Origin: Clostridia bacterium
GTDB taxonomy: Bacteria > Bacillota > Clostridia > Oscillospirales > Acutalibacteraceae
Assembly (NCBI GenBank): GCA_017549105.1
Contig: JAFYVN010000002.1
Coordinates: 78,043-142,042, forward strand
DNA length: 64,000 nucleotides
Direction of reading: 5' to 3'
Part shown: piece by piece, positions 52,749 through 63,404 of the stretch
How positions within the stretch are numbered: position 1 is the first letter of the stretch
How the letters are laid out: each line of letters begins with the position of its first letter
Notes under the pieces: model-generated
What the model was told of the DNA's origin: nothing
Seen by the model: the letters and a program-made list of their open reading frames with translations, nothing else
Databases searched by the model: none
Translations under genes and position numbers: made by a program

Positions 52749-54020
52749 TTATGCAATCGGAGTTATAACCGAAAGTGCGCTGTTTTCCGCTTTGAGAACA
52801 TTCAGTCTTTCCTGCGCCTTTTCGATTGTAAGATTCTTGCAGGCTTCAAGTTCCGCAAACGGCTCATAACCGTTAAAATAAAGATTCATCATTATATTGG
52901 CAATATCGTCAATATCGTTATAGCACATAACATAACGTCCGTAGAACTTGCGTTTTGCTCTTTCAAAGGCAACGGGGTCAATGCCGTCTGCCTGCGCCTT
53001 TGCAATTTCAGACTTGATGATTTCTGAAGTCTTTTCGGGGTCAGCACTTGTTCCGCCGAGCATAACACAAGAAAATCCGAAACCGTTGAACATTTCAGAG
53101 CCGAAGCCCATATCAATCAGTTCTTCATCAAGCAAGCGCTTGAAAAGAGGCGATGATTTTCCGCAAAGCGCTTCAAGCACAATTTCGGATGCAATTTCAT
53201 CCTCGAGACTGAGAAGAGGCTCATCGAGTTCTTCTTTGAATCCGAGAAGGAACTGTTTCTGAGCAACCGAAAGCTGTTCTTCAATATAAGACTGAACGGG
53301 TTTTCCGCTCTCTTTTTCAAACTTTCTCTCCGCAAGCTTTGCATCTGCTTCTTTGATACATCTGTCAACAATATCAAAAACTTCCTGAGGTTCGATTGCA
53401 CCGACAACACAAAGCACCATATTGGCGGGATTATAGAAATTTTTGTAAAGTTTATAAAGCAAATCAGCATCAATTTTTGCGATTGATTCCTGAGTGCCCG
53501 CAATATCGATTCTCACGGGATGTACGCTGTAAAGCGCACGGAGAAGATTGAACATAACCTGCCAATCCGGCAAATCCTGATACATACGGATTTCCTGACC
53601 GATAATTCCCTGCTCTTTTTCTACAGTCTCCTGAGTAAAATACGGACTCTGAACAAAGTCGAGAAGAATTTCAAGAGATTCCCCGATATTCTCCGAACCT
53701 TTGAAAAGATATGCTGTTTTTTCAAAGCTCGTATATGCATTTGCGCTTGCACCGGTTTTGGCAAAACGCTCAAATGCGTTCAGATCTTCACTCTCAAAAA
53801 GCTTGTGTTCAAGAAAATGTGCAGTTCCCTCGGGAATCGTTTCGAACTCACCGTTTTCATTCTTGACAGCTGTATCAATCGAACCGTATTTAACACCGAA
53901 AACGGCATATGCCGATGAATAGCCGGTTTTGGGCATAACTCTTATTTCGAGTCCCGAACCGTGACGGGCACAGAATACGCTCTCACCGAGTTTTTCATTT
54001 GTTATCTGCTTAATCTGCAT
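52749..54020 (-). CDS. M16-family metallopeptidase (YmfH-like), active subunit type
   Basis: 423 residues from the ATG at 54020 (GGAGGAGG ten bases upstream). Contains the inverted zinc motif TAHFLEHKLFE (HxxEH, about residue 70) and the downstream Glu of M16 peptidases (EKEQGIIGQEI). It overlaps the preceding M16-like gene, which lacks the zinc motif, by 11 bp. The two probably form a heterodimer as in YmfF/YmfH of Bacillus, a pair that has been linked to EF-P modification; the link is from annotation tradition only. Confidence 0.88.
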   Translation of the reverse strand: MQIKQITNEKLGESVFCARHGSGLEIRVMPKTGYSSAYAVFGVKYGSIDTAVKNENGEFETIPEGTAHFLEHKLFESEDLNAFERFAKTGASANAYTSFEKTAYLFKGSENIGESLEILLDFVQSPYFTQETVEKEQGIIGQEIRMYQDLPDWQVMFNLLRALYSVHPVRIDIAGTQESIAKIDADLLYKLYKNFYNPANMVLCVVGAIEPQEVFDIVDRCIKEADAKLAERKFEKESGKPVQSYIEEQLSVAQKQFLLGFKEELDEPLLSLEDEIASEIVLEALCGKSSPLFKRLLDEELIDMGFGSEMFNGFGFSCVMLGGTSADPEKTSEIIKSEIAKAQADGIDPVAFERAKRKFYGRYVMCYNDIDDIANIMMNLYFNGYEPFAELEACKNLTIEKAQERLNVLKAENSALSVITPIA

Positions 54021-55287
54021 TCTCTGCACCCTCCTCCCCTTCAGCCGAAAGCATAAATATTGTGTCTATCAAAAGCTTCTTTGCGGCTTCGCAAACCTGC
54101 TCCATAGTCACCTTTTCTATTTCAGCATTGAGTTCTTCAACAGTTAATATTTCATCTTCAAGAACCTGGGATGCATACCATGCGCAGATTCCTTCGGGAG
54201 TTGTAAAAGTATGTCGTTCTTTAAGAGACCGTTTTGAAGAATCAAGCACTTCGGGATCGGTTTTACCGTTTCTGAGATCGGAAAGCTGAGCAAGAACTTC
54301 AACAGAAACCTTCTTCTCCTTATCGGTATCAATTCCGCTTTCAACAAGCACAAGACCCTTGCTCGCAATCAGTCTTGACCAGCAATAATAAGCAAGGCTG
54401 AGCTTTTCACGCACGTTCATAAACAGTTTGGAATAAGTTCCCATGCCGAAAATATCGTTCATTACGGTTACTGCGGCAAGGTTATCTTTGCTGTTACTCA
54501 TACCCGATCTGAATCCGATAACAAGCTTGCCCTGACTGACGGGGAACTTCTCCTCAAATCTGTTGAAATGGCCGCCTCTTCTGTAGAACACAGTTTCGGG
54601 TTTCACGGGTGTACGTTCAATTTTCTCGAACTTCTTCGCAAAAATATCCGCAACGTCATCCGCACTGCTGCTTCCGACAACGGTAATCTGAAAAATCGCA
54701 GTTGAAAGAAGGTTTTTCCACGCAGAATAAACATCTGCCATCTTTACATTTCCGATTTCTTCAACCGTACCGTACTTATCCTTTCCGTAGGCTTCGTTGG
54801 CGCACATATAGCTTATGCAGCGGTTGAAAGCATAGGTTCTTTTATCGTTGAGCTCTTCTTCGATTCTCTGAATAAGAAGCCTTTTTTCTGCCGCAAGATT
54901 TTCTGAACCGAAGCTGTTGTTTTTGCAGTTCGGAGAAAAAATCATACTTACAAGAAGTTTCGCGCACTGCTCTGCGATGCTTTCATCCGCAAGTGCAAAG
55001 CGGTCATCAAGAAAGGTAAGCGAAAGGCTGAGAACCTGGGCTTCTCCCGATTTTGAAACCGACGCCGAAAGGCTTGCACCGTAAAGCTCATCAAGTTTGC
55101 CGTTGAGAAGCGAGAAATCAGGATATTCCTTGCACGAACGCTTAAGAAGAAATATCAGCAACGAATTTGCCGCCATTTTTTCATCCATAGGTAATGCCAT
55201 TGAAACGGTAATACGTCCGGTTTTGAATCTGTCCGTCTGTTCGGAAACAAGACGTACTCCGTCAGCTATCATTCTGACATTCGGCAT
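54010..55287 (-). CDS. M16-family peptidase homologue without zinc motif (YmfF-like)
   Basis: 425 residues with the M16 fold pattern (N-terminal ISMALPMDEKMAANSLL, LDELYGASLSASVSKSG, later GFRSGMSNSKDN and MNDIFGMGTYSKLF) but no HxxEH, so it is probably the non-catalytic partner of the next gene. It starts 15 bp after lysA. Confidence 0.85.
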   Translation of the reverse strand: MPNVRMIADGVRLVSEQTDRFKTGRITVSMALPMDEKMAANSLLIFLLKRSCKEYPDFSLLNGKLDELYGASLSASVSKSGEAQVLSLSLTFLDDRFALADESIAEQCAKLLVSMIFSPNCKNNSFGSENLAAEKRLLIQRIEEELNDKRTYAFNRCISYMCANEAYGKDKYGTVEEIGNVKMADVYSAWKNLLSTAIFQITVVGSSSADDVADIFAKKFEKIERTPVKPETVFYRRGGHFNRFEEKFPVSQGKLVIGFRSGMSNSKDNLAAVTVMNDIFGMGTYSKLFMNVREKLSLAYYCWSRLIASKGLVLVESGIDTDKEKKVSVEVLAQLSDLRNGKTDPEVLDSSKRSLKERHTFTTPEGICAWYASQVLEDEILTVEELNAEIEKVTMEQVCEAAKKLLIDTIFMLSAEGEEGAENAD

Positions 55288-55302
55288 TGTAACACTTCCT
55301 TA

Positions 55303-56601
55303 TTATAAATCGTTTGCAGTTATCTGCTCATAGGTTTCTCTTTTAACAACAACTCTTGCTTCGCCGTCTTTAACCATAACAACTGCAGGTCTGGGTATAC
55401 GGTTATAGTTTGATGCCATTGAGTAGTTATATGCACCGGTTGAAAGAACAGCAAGAGTATCGCCCGCCTTAACCGGCTGAATCTTTGTATTCTCCTGAAT
55501 AAGGTCACCGCTTTCGCAGCATTTGCCCGCAACGGTAACAGTTTCTGATCTGTCTTCTTCGGCTCTGTCGGCACAAACGATTTCATAGTCCGACTTATAA
55601 AGAGCATATCTCGGATTATCGGTCATACCGCCGTCAACAGAAACATAAGTTCTCACATCGGGAATATCCTTGACATTACCGACCGTATAAAGAGTAACGC
55701 CCGCAACACCTACAATTGAGCGACCCGGTTCAATAAGAATAAACGGAGTTTTGATTCCGAGTTCATGAGAAAATGTATTGACAACTGCCGCAACATTCTT
55801 CATATATTCACCGTAAGGCTGATGACTGTCACTCTTGAGATATTTGATACCGAAGCCTCCGCCGAGATTGAGTTCATCAAACTCTTTGCCGGTTTCAAGC
55901 TTGATATCTCTGTAAAATTCAAGCATAACTTTAGCGGCAAGTTCAAACGGATCAACATCAAAAATCTGCGAACCGATATGGCAGTGCAGACCTCTGAGAT
56001 TAACATTATCCATCGCAATTGCGGTCTTAACAGCTTTCATTGCTTCTCCCGTTTCAAGAGCAAAGCCGAACTTCGAGTCAATCTGACCGGTCTTTATGAA
56101 ATCGTGGGTATGAGCATCAACACCGGGTTTGATTCTGAGCATAATTCCCGCAACCTTGCCAAGCTCTTTTGCGATTGAATCAAGCAATTTAAGTTCTGTA
56201 AGGTTATCAACAATAATTCTGCCGACACCGTTTTCAACTGCCTGAACAAGCTCCTGACGGGTTTTGTTGTTGCCGTGAAAAACAATTTTTTCAGCAGGGA
56301 ATCCGACGGAAAGAGCGGTATAAAGCTCACCGCCCGAAACAACGTCAATTCCGATATTTTCCTGCATACAGATACGGTACATTTCCTTGCAGCTGAATGC
56401 CTTGCTGGCATAAACCACCATACCGTTGCCGTTATAATATTTGTTAACAGAGAGAATAAACTCTCTTATCTTTTGTCTGATTTTGCTTTCGCTGTAAACA
56501 TAAAGGGGCGTGCCGAAACGCTCTGCAAGTTCAATCGCATCCGCACCTTCAATTGTAAGATGACCTTTTAAATTAGTTGATACACATTTTGTTACAAGCA
56601 T
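55303..56601 (-). CDS. lysA: Diaminopimelate decarboxylase
   Basis: 432 residues. PLP-binding Lys in MVVYASKAFSCKEM (about 60), then HCHIGSQIFD, LNLGGGFGIKY, EPGRSIVGVAG and CCESGDLI with the second-subunit active-site Cys. It makes L-lysine from meso-DAP. Two bases after engB. Confidence 0.94.
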   Translation of the reverse strand: MLVTKCVSTNLKGHLTIEGADAIELAERFGTPLYVYSESKIRQKIREFILSVNKYYNGNGMVVYASKAFSCKEMYRICMQENIGIDVVSGGELYTALSVGFPAEKIVFHGNNKTRQELVQAVENGVGRIIVDNLTELKLLDSIAKELGKVAGIMLRIKPGVDAHTHDFIKTGQIDSKFGFALETGEAMKAVKTAIAMDNVNLRGLHCHIGSQIFDVDPFELAAKVMLEFYRDIKLETGKEFDELNLGGGFGIKYLKSDSHQPYGEYMKNVAAVVNTFSHELGIKTPFILIEPGRSIVGVAGVTLYTVGNVKDIPDVRTYVSVDGGMTDNPRYALYKSDYEIVCADRAEEDRSETVTVAGKCCESGDLIQENTKIQPVKAGDTLAVLSTGAYNYSMASNYNRIPRPAVVMVKDGEARVVVKRETYEQITANDL

Positions 56602-56603
56602 TT

Positions 56604-57191
56604 TTATTCTCCTTTTGAAGCGCTGATTATTTCAGCCTTAACTTCTTCAACACCCGTTCCTTTGACCGAAGAAAATTCAATTCTTTTTATCTCCGGATAA
56701 TCGGCAAGTTCTTCAAGAAGCTCCGCTCTGCGTTTTTCGGTTTCTGTTTTGTTGAGTTTATCGCACTTTGTGAGAGCGATAACAAACGGTATTCCGCTTT
56801 CACGCAGGAAGTTGAGCATCATCATATCGTCAGCCGACGGTGCATGACGCATATCGATAAGCTGAATGACGAGCTTTATGTTTCTGCCAGACTGAAAATA
56901 ACCTTCCATAAGCTCCGCCCAACGTTTTTTCTCGCTCTGTTCACGCTTTGCGTAGCCGTAACCGGGCAGGTCAACAAAGTAAACACCGTCACCCTTAAAA
57001 AAATTGACTGTAATTGTCTTTCCTGGTACCGAGCTTACTCTTGCAAGATTTTTGCGGTTAAAAACTTTATTTATCAGTGATGATTTGCCGACATTCGAAC
57101 GTCCCGAAAAAACAATTTCCGTTTCCTTTGAAGGCGGAAGCTGCTTTGATGTGCCGTATGCGGCAGTAAATTCTATTTTATCAAATCTCAT
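56604..57191 (-). CDS. engB: Ribosome-biogenesis GTPase EngB/YsxC (YihA)
   Basis: 195 residues. G1 SGRSNVGKSSLINKVF (about 30), G3 DLPGYGYAKRE, G4 TKCDKLNK. The family is essential for 50S assembly in many Firmicutes. The lon-engB order is conserved in the phylum. Confidence 0.94.
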   Translation of the reverse strand: MRFDKIEFTAAYGTSKQLPPSKETEIVFSGRSNVGKSSLINKVFNRKNLARVSSVPGKTITVNFFKGDGVYFVDLPGYGYAKREQSEKKRWAELMEGYFQSGRNIKLVIQLIDMRHAPSADDMMMLNFLRESGIPFVIALTKCDKLNKTETEKRRAELLEELADYPEIKRIEFSSVKGTGVEEVKAEIISASKGE

Positions 57192-57233
57192 TTTTCCAAA
57201 TCCTTATCAGCATAACGGAATTATTCCGTCTCT

Positions 57234-59645
57234 TTACTGTGTTATTGATGCACGTGAACTTTTGTTGACATTCACGGGCTGAACCGATGTTTCATCCGTC
57301 TTTGCGGTCTTTTCAAGCGCAATATTCCATACCGCCTCAACGGTTTTGACAGGTTCAAATGCAACCGCCTCTTTTACAACGGGGTCAACCTCATCAAGAT
57401 CGGAAATATTATCATACGGAATAATAACGGTTTTAATGCCCGCTCTGTAAGCCGCCATCGATTTTTCTTTGAGACCGCCTATGGGAAGCACTCTGCCTCT
57501 GAGCGTAATTTCTCCCGTCATTGCAACATCCTTGCGAACCTTGATTCCCGAAAGAGCGGAAACAAGTGATGTGGCGATTGTAACGCCTGCCGAAGGTCCG
57601 TCTTTGGGAGTTGCTCCCTCGGGTACGTGAATATGAATATCGTTTTCTTTATAGAAATCTCCGTTTATCGGAAGCTCATCAGCCTTTGAACGGATATAGC
57701 TGACCGCCGCCTTTGCGCTCTCCTGCATAACATCACCGAGCGAACCTGTAAGCTCAAGCTTACCCGTACCTTTGAGCACAGCAGTTTCGATTTCGAGCAT
57801 ATCTCCGCCAACACTTGTCCACGCAAGACCGTTTACTACTCCGACTTCATTTTCGCGTACAATTGAATCGTTTTTATATTTTCTTGTGCCGAGATATTCT
57901 TCAACATTCTCGGGTTTTACCGAAATTTTTTCCGCACTGCCTTCAACAATTGCCATGGCAGATTTTCTGCAGACTGCTGCAATCTTCTGTTCGAGGTTTC
58001 GGACACCCGCCTCACGGGTATAGCCTTCAATAATAAGTCTGAGTGCTTTGTCGGTTATCCTGAGCTGTTTCGAATTAAGTCCGTGACGCTTTGTCTGCTT
58101 GGGAATAAGATGTTTCTTTGCAATATTGAATTTTTCTTCCGCTGTGTAGCTGCCGAGTTCAATAATCTCCATTCTGTCACGCAGAGGTTCGGGAATATTC
58201 GCCTCAACATTAGCCGTTGTGATAAACAGAACCTTGCTCAGGTCAAACGGAAGCTCGATATAGTGGTCTCTGAAAGTTGAATTCTGCTCGGGGTCAAGAA
58301 CTTCAAGAAGAGCTGAAGTCGGATCGCCTTTATAATCAGACGAAAGTTTATCCACCTCATCAAGAAGAATAAGAGGATTGCTTGTGCCCGCCTGCTGCAT
58401 TGCATTTATGATTCTGCCCGGCATTGAGCCGATATATGTTTTTCTGTGGCCTCTGATTTCAGCTTCGTCTTTTACACCGCCGAGAGAAATTCTTACATAT
58501 TCTCTGCCCGTTGCGGATGCAATCGAGCGTGCAACCGATGTTTTACCGACTCCCGGAGGACCTGCAAGGCAGATAATCTGACCTTTGATATCCGGTGCAA
58601 GCACACGCACGGCAAGATACTCAAGAATTCTTTTTTTGATTTTATCGAGTCCGTAATGGTCTCTTTCAAGAATCTTTCTTGATTTCTCAATATCCGTATT
58701 TTCATCGGAAAACTTGTTCCATGGAAGAGCAAGACAGGTTTCAATATAATTTCTGCTGACTGCCGCTTCAGGTGACTGCGGTGAATATTTTTCGAGTCTG
58801 TCACATTCTTTAAGCAGTTTCTCTTTAACTTCATCAGGCGCTTTCAAAAAGAAAATCGTTTCTCTGAAATAGCTGAGTTCTTCTTCCTGCGAAGCTCCGC
58901 CTCCGAGTTCCTGAGAAATAATCTTCATCTGCTCACGCAGATAGTATTCACGCTGATTTTTGTCGATTGCTTCCTGCACCTTGTCGCCGATATCGGCTTC
59001 AATCGCAAGCAGATTGCTTTCATTTGCAAGAAGAACACAAAGCTCTTCAAGTCTTCTTATCGGATTGATAACCGAAAGTATGCTTTGTCTGTCCTCAAAC
59101 TCAAGCATAATATTGCCCGCTACATAGTCGGCAAGTTCGCCTGCTTTTGTCTTCTGAAGAACGCTCGTCACAAGGTCTGCCGGCATCTGAGGTGCACAGT
59201 CGGAATAATCCGCAAAAACATCCTTTGCATGTCTTACAAGTGCTTTTTCATAATCGATCGAATCTCTTTTGACAGCAGGTTCCTCAATCGGGAATATCAT
59301 TGCTTTGAGATGATTTCCGTTGCCGCCGTCAAGCCCCTGAACAAGTCTTGCTCTGTAAAGCCCCTCAACCGCAACACGTACATTCCCGCTTTTGCCGGGC
59401 AATTTAAGAACTTGCTTTACGCTTGCAACAACACCGATTTCATAAAGGTCATTATAATCGGGATCATCAATACTGATATCCTTCTGAGTAACAAGAAAAA
59501 TTTCCTGGTCGGTATCCATAGCCTTTTTGAGAGCGTTTATGGATTTTTCTCTGCCCACATCAAAGTGTATAAACATATCGGGAAAAACAACCAATCCGCG
59601 TAAAGCCACGGTTGGCATTATCCTTATTTTTTCATCTTTAGCCAT
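57234..59645 (-). CDS. lon: ATP-dependent protease Lon
   Basis: 803 residues from the ATG at 59645, chosen because AAAGGAG lies upstream. LON substrate-binding N domain ([15 protein letters not shown]), AAA+ with [15 protein letters not shown] (about 350), and the C-terminal Ser-Lys protease with [12 protein letters not shown] (catalytic Ser) and [22 protein letters not shown] (Lys). It degrades misfolded and regulatory proteins. Confidence 0.95.
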   Translation of the reverse strand: MAKDEKIRIMPTVALRGLVVFPDMFIHFDVGREKSINALKKAMDTDQEIFLVTQKDISIDDPDYNDLYEIGVVASVKQVLKLPGKSGNVRVAVEGLYRARLVQGLDGGNGNHLKAMIFPIEEPAVKRDSIDYEKALVRHAKDVFADYSDCAPQMPADLVTSVLQKTKAGELADYVAGNIMLEFEDRQSILSVINPIRRLEELCVLLANESNLLAIEADIGDKVQEAIDKNQREYYLREQMKIISQELGGGASQEEELSYFRETIFFLKAPDEVKEKLLKECDRLEKYSPQSPEAAVSRNYIETCLALPWNKFSDENTDIEKSRKILERDHYGLDKIKKRILEYLAVRVLAPDIKGQIICLAGPPGVGKTSVARSIASATGREYVRISLGGVKDEAEIRGHRKTYIGSMPGRIINAMQQAGTSNPLILLDEVDKLSSDYKGDPTSALLEVLDPEQNSTFRDHYIELPFDLSKVLFITTANVEANIPEPLRDRMEIIELGSYTAEEKFNIAKKHLIPKQTKRHGLNSKQLRITDKALRLIIEGYTREAGVRNLEQKIAAVCRKSAMAIVEGSAEKISVKPENVEEYLGTRKYKNDSIVRENEVGVVNGLAWTSVGGDMLEIETAVLKGTGKLELTGSLGDVMQESAKAAVSYIRSKADELPINGDFYKENDIHIHVPEGATPKDGPSAGVTIATSLVSALSGIKVRKDVAMTGEITLRGRVLPIGGLKEKSMAAYRAGIKTVIIPYDNISDLDEVDPVVKEAVAFEPVKTVEAVWNIALEKTAKTDETSVQPVNVNKSSRASITQ

Positions 59646-59723
59646 ATAAAAACTCCTTTTTCGCCGTGCCATCCGTTCACAGCAGGGATGAATATAAATT
59701 TAATAATACTTTCTTAACATAAT

Positions 59724-59752
59724 ATTATATATTATAATTGTAAATCCGTCAA
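59724..59752 (-). promoter_or_regulatory. Promoter of the lon operon
   Basis: Minus strand TTGACG (59752-59747), 17-bp spacer, TATAAT (59729-59724). No CtsR or CIRCE operator is seen beside it. Confidence 0.65.
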
Positions 59753-59804
59753 CACCGCAAGTGTAAACAAAAATAAAGCAAAATAATAAATAAGTATGAA
59801 CACA

Positions 59805-59840
59805 AGCAAAACAAAGAGCCGCCGCAAATCGCGACAGCTC
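59805..59840 (-). terminator. Terminator of the serine recombinase gene
   Basis: GAGCTGTCGC-GATTT-GCGGCGGCTC (all 10 pairs formed, with G-U) followed by TTTGTTTTG on the minus strand, 20 bp after the recombinase stop. It marks the inner edge of the element next to lon. Confidence 0.85.
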
Positions 59841-59859
59841 CCGTTAAACCGAAGTTTAC

Positions 59860-61608
59860 TTATTTCATACCGTTTTCATAGGCTTCGATCATCTTCTTGC
59901 TCGTTTGACCCGCAGAATTTTCAGAGCCTGAAACCGTTGATATTACTTGATTTTTTGTGTGGCTGTCAGATACGGACTTCATTTGTCCCACGTGACGTCT
60001 GAACTTTTCGAGGTATTTTTCCGTTGATTCTCCTGAGAAAATCTTGATACTTAACTTCATCGTATTCTCATCAACGGGAGTCACATAAATCTTATCTATA
60101 TAGGTATCAACGAATTCTTTTGAAATTATTCCGCATCTCGCATCAGACTGAGCTGCGGCAATCGCACTGCGAACGGCATTGATGTGTTTTTTGAATTCTT
60201 CACTTGATTCAAGTGTTTCCGAAAGCTCTTTAATCAGTTCTTCCGTTTCTTTGATTTCGTTGTTGCATTGCTCTGTCATCTCAAAGAAATCTCTGTCGGT
60301 AATCTTACCTGCAACATTAAATTCAAGAAGCTTTGCTTTTTTCTGCAAAGCAAAATCTATCTTCTTTTCGAGTTCTTTTATTCTTTTGGGTAATTTCCCG
60401 TTATCAGTCATTTCTGCGTAATCACGCAAATATTCTTCAACAAGTGCATCGGCGTTTGCTTTTGTATCACGGAAAACTTCAAAAAGAACCGGTTTGATTT
60501 CTTCTTCATAAATTGCGAACGATGCGCAAGAATCGGAACCACCTTTGATTTTGCCGGAGCAAATCCATTTACTGTTTTTGTTTCCGCTTCTGTCTTTGGA
60601 TTCACGGCGGTAATATGCCGTTCCGCAATCGGTACAGAAAAGCTTTCCCGTCAGCAGATTTGCATGGTTACAAATACCCTGACGTGCTTTTACATCTTCG
60701 CTTCTTCTTCGAAGAATCACATTTGCCTTATCCCATAATTCTTCCGAAACGATGGCAGGCACAATTTCACCTGTTTCATCTTTGAACATAACCCATTCTT
60801 CAGGTGGCAGGAACTTCTGCTTCTTTGTGAACATATCAACAACACGGACTTTGTTGCCGACATAGTATCCCTTGTACTTGGGATTTGAAATCATATTTGA
60901 CATTGTCGAGTGAGCAATTTTATTGCCCTTGTTATTACGGTATCCCTTGTCCCAAAAAATTGTTTCAATCTGCTTCATGCTGTATTGATCGGTTGCATAA
61001 AGTTCAAACAATTCTCTTACCATTTCTGCCTGTTCTTCGTCAATAACAAGCCTTTTATCAAGTTTTTTGTAGCCGAATATATTACTGTTGCCAAGAACAA
61101 CGTTTGACTTGATTGCCTGCTGATGACCGAACTTAACTCGGCTCGAAAGCTTGCGGAGTTCTTCCTGCGCAATTGAGGACATAATCGAAAGTCTGAGTTC
61201 GCTGTCTTCTTCAAGGGTATTTATGTTGTCATTCTGAAAGAATACGCCGACACCGTATCCGAGAAGCTGACGGGTAAACTGAATTGAATCGAGAGTATTT
61301 CTTGCAAAACGTGAGATTTCTTTGGTGATAACCAAATCGAACTTTCCGTCTGCCGCATCATCAATCATTCTGTTGAAATTTTCTCTTTTCTTTACCGAAA
61401 TACCCGACAGACCCTCATCTACGTAACCCGGCACAAAAGTCCAGGGAAGATGCTTACGGATAAAATTCTCGTAAAAGCTTACCTGATTGCCGAGCGAATT
61501 CAACTGCTCATCGCTGTCCGTCGAAACACGGGCATAATATGTTACCCTGAGCGGAATCTCATATATGCTTTTCATTCTCATTTGCATTCTAACGCTATGT
61601 ATATCCAT
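59860..61608 (-). CDS. Large serine recombinase (element integrase)
   Basis: 582 residues. N-terminal resolvase domain with RVTYYARVSTDSDEQ (nucleophile Ser29), EISRFARNTLDSIQ and SIAQEELRKLS, then the recombinase domain (GNSNIFGYKK...), a zinc-ribbon domain LFCTDCGTAYYRR...WICSG...SC (about 345-385) and a long coiled coil (about 405-480). These enzymes integrate and excise transposons and phages directionally. It is the gene nearest to the boundary with lon, the usual place for an integrase. GGAGGG precedes the ATG. Confidence 0.92.
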   Translation of the reverse strand: MDIHSVRMQMRMKSIYEIPLRVTYYARVSTDSDEQLNSLGNQVSFYENFIRKHLPWTFVPGYVDEGLSGISVKKRENFNRMIDDAADGKFDLVITKEISRFARNTLDSIQFTRQLLGYGVGVFFQNDNINTLEEDSELRLSIMSSIAQEELRKLSSRVKFGHQQAIKSNVVLGNSNIFGYKKLDKRLVIDEEQAEMVRELFELYATDQYSMKQIETIFWDKGYRNNKGNKIAHSTMSNMISNPKYKGYYVGNKVRVVDMFTKKQKFLPPEEWVMFKDETGEIVPAIVSEELWDKANVILRRRSEDVKARQGICNHANLLTGKLFCTDCGTAYYRRESKDRSGNKNSKWICSGKIKGGSDSCASFAIYEEEIKPVLFEVFRDTKANADALVEEYLRDYAEMTDNGKLPKRIKELEKKIDFALQKKAKLLEFNVAGKITDRDFFEMTEQCNNEIKETEELIKELSETLESSEEFKKHINAVRSAIAAAQSDARCGIISKEFVDTYIDKIYVTPVDENTMKLSIKIFSGESTEKYLEKFRRHVGQMKSVSDSHTKNQVISTVSGSENSAGQTSKKMIEAYENGMK

Positions 61609-61697
61609 TTATCTACAATCCCTCCATATTGAATATGATTTCGTTAAATCATTATCTATATATTAGCATAAACGCAAAAGAAAATCAAGAGCGAAAT

Positions 61698-61886
61698 TTA
61701 TCTTGATTGGTTTGACGGCTTACGGGAATGAATCTTGTTTGCCATTCGGTTTCTTTCAGATTCGCTTATCAGACCTTTTCCGTAAAGAGTATCGTTGAAA
61801 TAAATGAGCCAAAGCTTTTCAATAACACTTTGTTTTTCCGCTTCACTCATTTTTCTGCCTGAATTCTGTTCGTTATTTATTTCCAT
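61698..61886 (-). CDS. Small SHOCT-like element protein
   Basis: 62 residues from an ATG with AGGAG seven bases upstream. LWLIYFNDTLYGKGLISESERNRMANKI resembles the short C-terminal SHOCT-type helix pair found in small proteins next to serine recombinases of Firmicutes elements. Function unknown, possibly an excision partner. Confidence 0.6.
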   Translation of the reverse strand: MEINNEQNSGRKMSEAEKQSVIEKLWLIYFNDTLYGKGLISESERNRMANKIHSRKPSNQSR

Positions 61887-61967
61887 AAGCCATCTCCTTC
61901 CTTTTTAATGTTGTTTGCCAAAATCTTCTGTTTATTCTTACGAATTTTTCGACCTCCTTATTATCAG

Positions 61968-62780
61968 TTAATTATTGTTATAGAAAGCAAACTCTGCCGA
62001 AACCGAGCTTGCCATTGTGGATGGTGCGTTATACAAAGCAGATATGAGATATGATTTGATATTTTTGATTTTTGTTGTGGAACTTTCAATGCAGCCGATG
62101 ACGTATTCGATATGCTCTGACGAAAGTTTTTTGAACCGTGAAATAACGACCTCTCTCGGGAAATCACTTCCGCCGATTCTGACGGTGGGAGTTGTTCCCG
62201 ACATAACATCTGCCATTATGAGAATAATCTCTCTGACCATTTCGGCATCGCCGTTGATACAGTCATATTCAATCTGTTCTTCAATACTTTCTATCAGCTC
62301 ATCATAACTGATAGATGGATTGATGTAGATGATATTATTATTATTCTCTTTATTATAGATAGAGTTCGATTCTGATACTTCACGAAGTTCGGTTTTAACA
62401 CTTCCGGAAGTTTGATTTTGATACTTGTCAGGTTCGATTTTGAGCATTGACAAAGCCGACGGTGCAATTAATATTTTCGAAGGCTTTCCGCAGCCGTCAC
62501 GGTACTTTTCTATCAGACCTGAATTCTGCAATTCTTTGAGAAGTCTTACTGCCTTTGCACGGGCACAGCCGAGCTTTTCGCATATTTCGTTTATTGTGTA
62601 GACTACAAAAATATTGCCGTAGGAATCGGTGAATCTGTCTGCATTTATTTCCGACAGACCAGTTCGGTCAAGTATCATGGCAAAAAGCAATTTTGCATCA
62701 ACTGACAAATCAGAAAACAAAGATGAATCAATCAGTGCTCTGGGAAACTTCAGAAATGAAAACTGTTCCCTATCGCCCAA
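61968..62780 (-). CDS. Replication initiator A-like protein (RepA_N with DUF6017-type C terminus)
   Basis: 270 residues from a TTG at 62780. The N-terminal winged helix (FLKFPRALIDSSLFSDLSVDAKLLFAMILDRTGLS, then INEICEKLGCARAKAVRLLKELQNSGLIEKYRDG) is typical of RepA_N replication initiators of plasmids and integrative elements. The C-terminal domain (EHIEYVIGCIESSTTKIKNIKSYLISALYNAP) is of the DUF6017 type. No iteron array is seen in the neighbourhood. Coupled with the gene 4 bp upstream. Confidence 0.82.
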   Translation of the reverse strand: MGDREQFSFLKFPRALIDSSLFSDLSVDAKLLFAMILDRTGLSEINADRFTDSYGNIFVVYTINEICEKLGCARAKAVRLLKELQNSGLIEKYRDGCGKPSKILIAPSALSMLKIEPDKYQNQTSGSVKTELREVSESNSIYNKENNNNIIYINPSISYDELIESIEEQIEYDCINGDAEMVREIILIMADVMSGTTPTVRIGGSDFPREVVISRFKKLSSEHIEYVIGCIESSTTKIKNIKSYLISALYNAPSTMASSVSAEFAFYNNN

Positions 62781-62784
62781 TGAA

Positions 62785-63075
62785 TCACCCGTCTTTCTTT
62801 CCGAGACCGACTTTTTCAGCGTGAGCTTTCGCCTTTTCCGTCTGTTCTTTTGTCCTTGGCGGAATAAGCTTTATTGCAATGCTTGATTTCGGTACTTCAT
62901 AAAATTCTCCGCCGTATTGGTCTGTGCGTATGTGACGGAGCACACCGTGATTCTTTCTGTCGAACTCTGCAAAACGCCTTTTAAGCGGTTTGGAATTGAT
63001 ATAAACAGACCAGAAATCTTCATCGGCATTTGAGAGAAGAATATTCTCTTTTTCATACTTGGTTAAATGATACAT
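62785..63075 (-). CDS. Small hypothetical protein of the mobile element
   Basis: 96 residues, GGAGGTAAA before the ATG. Soluble, charged, with VLRHIRTDQYGGEFYEVPKSSIAIKLIPPR and a Lys/Glu-rich tail. No family recognised. Encoded 4 bp before the replication protein, suggesting a linked role. Confidence 0.65.
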   Translation of the reverse strand: MYHLTKYEKENILLSNADEDFWSVYINSKPLKRRFAEFDRKNHGVLRHIRTDQYGGEFYEVPKSSIAIKLIPPRTKEQTEKAKAHAEKVGLGKKDG

Positions 63076-63232
63076 TTTACCTCCTTATTCGTTTAATATG
63101 TCCGTTATCGACAGGTTAATATACTTACGCCTACGTTCCGGCAGACGGATAAAAACCGTTGTCTAAGACTTGATTTCTCACCCGCATTTTGACGTTCACC
63201 TCCGTTTTTCGGCTTCCCGAAAAGTAATATAT

Positions 63233-63296
63233 TAAATAAAAAACTACCTACAAGAAAGAAGCGGAAACAAATCCGATTCTTGTTCTTGCAGGTAGT
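63233..63296 (-). terminator. Terminator of the small zinc-ribbon gene
   Basis: Minus strand ACTACCTGCAAGAA ... TTCTTGTAGGTAGT (one mismatch, ~25-base loop), then TTTTTTATTT. The rest of 63076-63404 contains no gene that can be supported. Confidence 0.75.
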
Positions 63297-63404
63297 CTCT
63301 CACGTAATATGTCTGGAAAACTCCTTACATTCAAGCAAGTGTTTCTTATATGGATTTACGGGCATATTTCATCAGAACCATACAGCTCACTTGCGCATTC
63401 AATT